Assembly: GCA_030018265.1 (NCBI GenBank) | Contig: JASEFX010000002.1 | Coordinates: 1 to 34,802, forward strand | DNA from: Candidatus Saccharicenans sp. | GTDB lineage: Bacteria; Acidobacteriota; Aminicenantia; Aminicenantales; Saccharicenantaceae | Direction: 5' to 3' | DNA length: 34,802 bases | Shown: piece by piece, positions 32,797 to 34,802 of the stretch | How positions within the stretch are numbered: the first letter of the stretch is position 1 | How the letters are laid out: the number at the start of each line of letters is the position of its first letter | The notes under the pieces: generated by a model | Database searches by the model: none | Seen by the model: the letters and a program-made list of their open reading frames with translations, nothing else | Told to the model about the DNA's origin: nothing | Translations under genes and position numbers: made by a program

Positions 32797-34802
32797 ATGA
32801 AAGTCAAACTCATCTCCGGAAAAAATCTTCCGAAAGTTCTTTTAATAATTATTTTTCTGACAACAGCCTCACCCGCTCTTCAGGCTCAACCTTCTTCTGG
32901 CAGCTGGCTTAACGGTTACTGGAAAACGATCGAGAGTCAGAAGATTCTTTACCATTCCCCTTACCCGGGACATCTTTCAGCCCTGCTGGTAAGGGCCACT
33001 GACGGAACGATGAAAGCTGTCTGGGAAACGCAGCCGGTGCCGGAAGAATTCAGCCGCCCGGAAGCTGTCTTTGTTTTCATGGGTGGACTGGCCACCGGCA
33101 AGGGCAGCCATCGATTCTACCTCAGAATCGGCGGCGGTCCCGTCCTGGAATTCACTACATCCGAAAATTCCTCAAGAAGAGAGTGGTCGGTCAGCCATCC
33201 CGAAGGCTTGAATCTCAGCTTCAGAACTGCCATGGTCGACCAGTTCGACGAGCTGTTTGGCTATTTTTTCCTCACGGTTCCGTCAAAGTTTTTGAAGGCA
33301 GGACAGCCTCTGACTCTTGAACTTACAGCCGAAAACGGCGGAAGCTCCGACTGGGTGATGGTGTTTGAGCAGAGGCTATCTTCCTGGTGCCGTCTGAAAG
33401 CCCTGCCAGCTCTGCTGAACCGTAAAACCCCGGAACAACTTCTGCTTCTGGAAATAAGTCATTTTGACCTTCCGGTGGAAGTCGAAATCAGGGTAACCGG
33501 AGCCAGGACTGAAAGAAGAAGGTTACAGACGGGCTACAATGAGCTGTTTCTCCTGGTGCCGCCGGCTTCCTCGACCAGGCTGATCGAAGCCTCAGTTTAC
33601 AGGGGAAAGGAAAGAATATACCGGGCTGAGGCGACGCAGAAACCTGTTCGTCCGGTTGAACTGTGGCTCCTCCCCCACTCCCACCTGGACATCGGTTATT
33701 CCGACTACCAGGAAGAGGTTGAAAAAAAACAGTGGCAGAACCTTCAGACAGCCATCGAACTGGCTGAAAAATCGAAGGGATTGCCACCCGAAGCCAGGTT
33801 CAAGTGGAATGTCGAACAGCTCTGGCATGTGGAAACATACCTGAAACAGGCTGACGAACAGCAGAAAAAGCGGTTTCTGGAAGCGGTTAAGAATCGCTTT
33901 ATTGGTCTGCAGGCGACGCTGGCCGGCATCCTCACCGGCCTGTGCCATCCGGAAGAACTGCTGGAAGTTACCGCCTTTGCCCGCGAACTTGAAGCCGCCG
34001 GATTCCCGGCCATAACCTCAGCGATGATAACCGACATACCCTCATACAGCTGGTCTTTCGTCCCGGCTCTGGCCATGGCTGGAGTGCGTTATCTTTCGAG
34101 CGGCCCGAATTACATGCCGATGCTTCCTGACGGCGGCGACCGGGTTGGTCATGCCCTTAAAACCTGGGGCGACCAACCGTTCTACTGGGTCTCTCCTTCC
34201 GGAGAGCACAAGATTTTATTCTGGATGGCCGGAAGGGGTTATTCCTGGTTTCACGGTCTGAATCTTGGAAACCTCAAGGTGGAAAAGAAAAGAGAGCTTC
34301 TTGAATATCTCTCCGAGCTGGAAGAGAAAAACTATCCCTACTCGATGGTCCAGGTGCGCTACACGGTGGGTGGCGATAACGGTCCGCCCGACCCCGAACT
34401 GAGCCAGCAGGTGGCTCTCTGGAACAGCGAATTTCTCACTCCGCGCCTGGTGATCGCCACCAGCGAGGAAATGTTTCGCGAATTTGAAAAAAGACACGCA
34501 AGCGAAATCCCGGCCGTTCAGGGTGATTTCTCTCCTTACTGGGAGGATGGAGCTGCTTCCACCGCGAAGGAAACCGCCCTCAACCGCAACCTGAGCGAGA
34601 AACTTCTCCAGCTGGAAGTCCTGTATTCACTTCTTCAGCCGGATGAATTTATCAAAAAATCAGATGAATTTTATCAGGCCTGGCGCCAGGTGGTTCTTTT
34701 CCATGAGCATACCTGGGGCTCAGCTGACAGCATCTCCAACCCCGATGGAGAAAACGCTGTAAGGCAGTGGGAATACAAAAAATCTATCCTCGAGCGCGGG
34801 CT
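32797..34802 (+). CDS. GH38-type alpha-mannosidase, 3' end outside the window
   Basis: The frame is open from the ATG at 32797 to the window edge (668 codons and two bases), so the protein is partial. It opens with a signal peptide (KVLLIIIFLTTASPALQAQ), so the enzyme is exported. A beta-rich N-terminal part (about 30-285) precedes the GH38 catalytic domain. Zn ligands lie in PHSHLDIGY (His 294, His 296, Asp 298). The likely nucleophile Asp 413 is in the sequence MITDIPSYSW, where Golgi-type enzymes have a D-x-F-G-H-S motif. Another ligand is in FHEHTWGS (His 636 or 638). GH38 enzymes release alpha-linked mannose. The deviant nucleophile loop resembles a bacterial subgroup, which is my recollection of the family. 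RBS-like GAGGG lies nine bases upstream of the start. Confidence 0.88.
   Translation, partial: MKVKLISGKNLPKVLLIIIFLTTASPALQAQPSSGSWLNGYWKTIESQKILYHSPYPGHLSALLVRATDGTMKAVWETQPVPEEFSRPEAVFVFMGGLATGKGSHRFYLRIGGGPVLEFTTSENSSRREWSVSHPEGLNLSFRTAMVDQFDELFGYFFLTVPSKFLKAGQPLTLELTAENGGSSDWVMVFEQRLSSWCRLKALPALLNRKTPEQLLLLEISHFDLPVEVEIRVTGARTERRRLQTGYNELFLLVPPASSTRLIEASVYRGKERIYRAEATQKPVRPVELWLLPHSHLDIGYSDYQEEVEKKQWQNLQTAIELAEKSKGLPPEARFKWNVEQLWHVETYLKQADEQQKKRFLEAVKNRFIGLQATLAGILTGLCHPEELLEVTAFARELEAAGFPAITSAMITDIPSYSWSFVPALAMAGVRYLSSGPNYMPMLPDGGDRVGHALKTWGDQPFYWVSPSGEHKILFWMAGRGYSWFHGLNLGNLKVEKKRELLEYLSELEEKNYPYSMVQVRYTVGGDNGPPDPELSQQVALWNSEFLTPRLVIATSEEMFREFEKRHASEIPAVQGDFSPYWEDGAASTAKETALNRNLSEKLLQLEVLYSLLQPDEFIKKSDEFYQAWRQVVLFHEHTWGSADSISNPDGENAVRQWEYKKSILERG

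Overview
The window is chromosomal DNA from a Gram-negative-type bacterium with moderate GC content. The gene set suggests an Acidobacteriota or Candidatus Aminicenantes-like lineage: a GWxTD-domain lipoprotein, a FecR plus DUF6600-type envelope protein and diaminopimelate-linked peptidoglycan genes sit beside several glycan-processing enzymes. This placement is inference from gene families; no rRNA or other phylogenetic marker was examined. I see no phage, transposase, CRISPR or plasmid genes. Three tRNAs are present: Thr(CGT), Gln(CTG) and Glu(CTC).

Layout, left to right. Positions 1-180 hold a GC-rich repeat with nested palindromes. Next come a secreted SH3-like protein (minus strand), tRNA-Thr, a large SMC chromosome-condensation ATPase, a sodium/solute symporter followed closely by a histone-deacetylase-family amidohydrolase, and a FecR/DUF6600 envelope protein behind a very good sigma-54 promoter match. 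On the minus strand thymidylate kinase precedes a class A penicillin-binding protein. A divergent plus-strand pair encodes an HtrA-type protease and DapF, overlapping by one base. A compact minus-strand run then reads flippase-like membrane protein, nrdR, hsp20, lon. After tRNA-Gln come galactokinase, a GH113-like secreted glycosidase, a GWxTD lipoprotein, tRNA-Glu, an L-fucose isomerase-family protein and a stand-alone GMP synthase ATPase subunit. The right end has an M20 amidohydrolase, two tandem phosphohexomutase paralogs and the 5' part of a GH38 alpha-mannosidase cut by the window edge.

How the genes may work together. HtrA, Lon and Hsp20 are protein quality control; PBP1A, DapF and possibly the mutases serve the cell envelope. 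GalK, the fucose isomerase, the GH113-like enzyme, the phosphohexomutases and GH38 point to use or remodelling of galactose-, fucose- and mannose-containing glycans. They are dispersed in several transcription units and do not form one locus.

The observations most worth a second look are: (1) a DapF in which both catalytic cysteines are serine; (2) a phosphohexomutase pair whose first member has lost the phospho-serine and two of three metal-binding aspartates while keeping its sugar- and phosphate-binding loops; (3) an unassigned, strongly folded RNA candidate at about 28213-28312; (4) the sigma-54 promoter of the FecR/DUF6600 gene; (5) a GMP synthase without its glutaminase half; and (6) a 26-bp dyad repeated at two distant intergenic sites.
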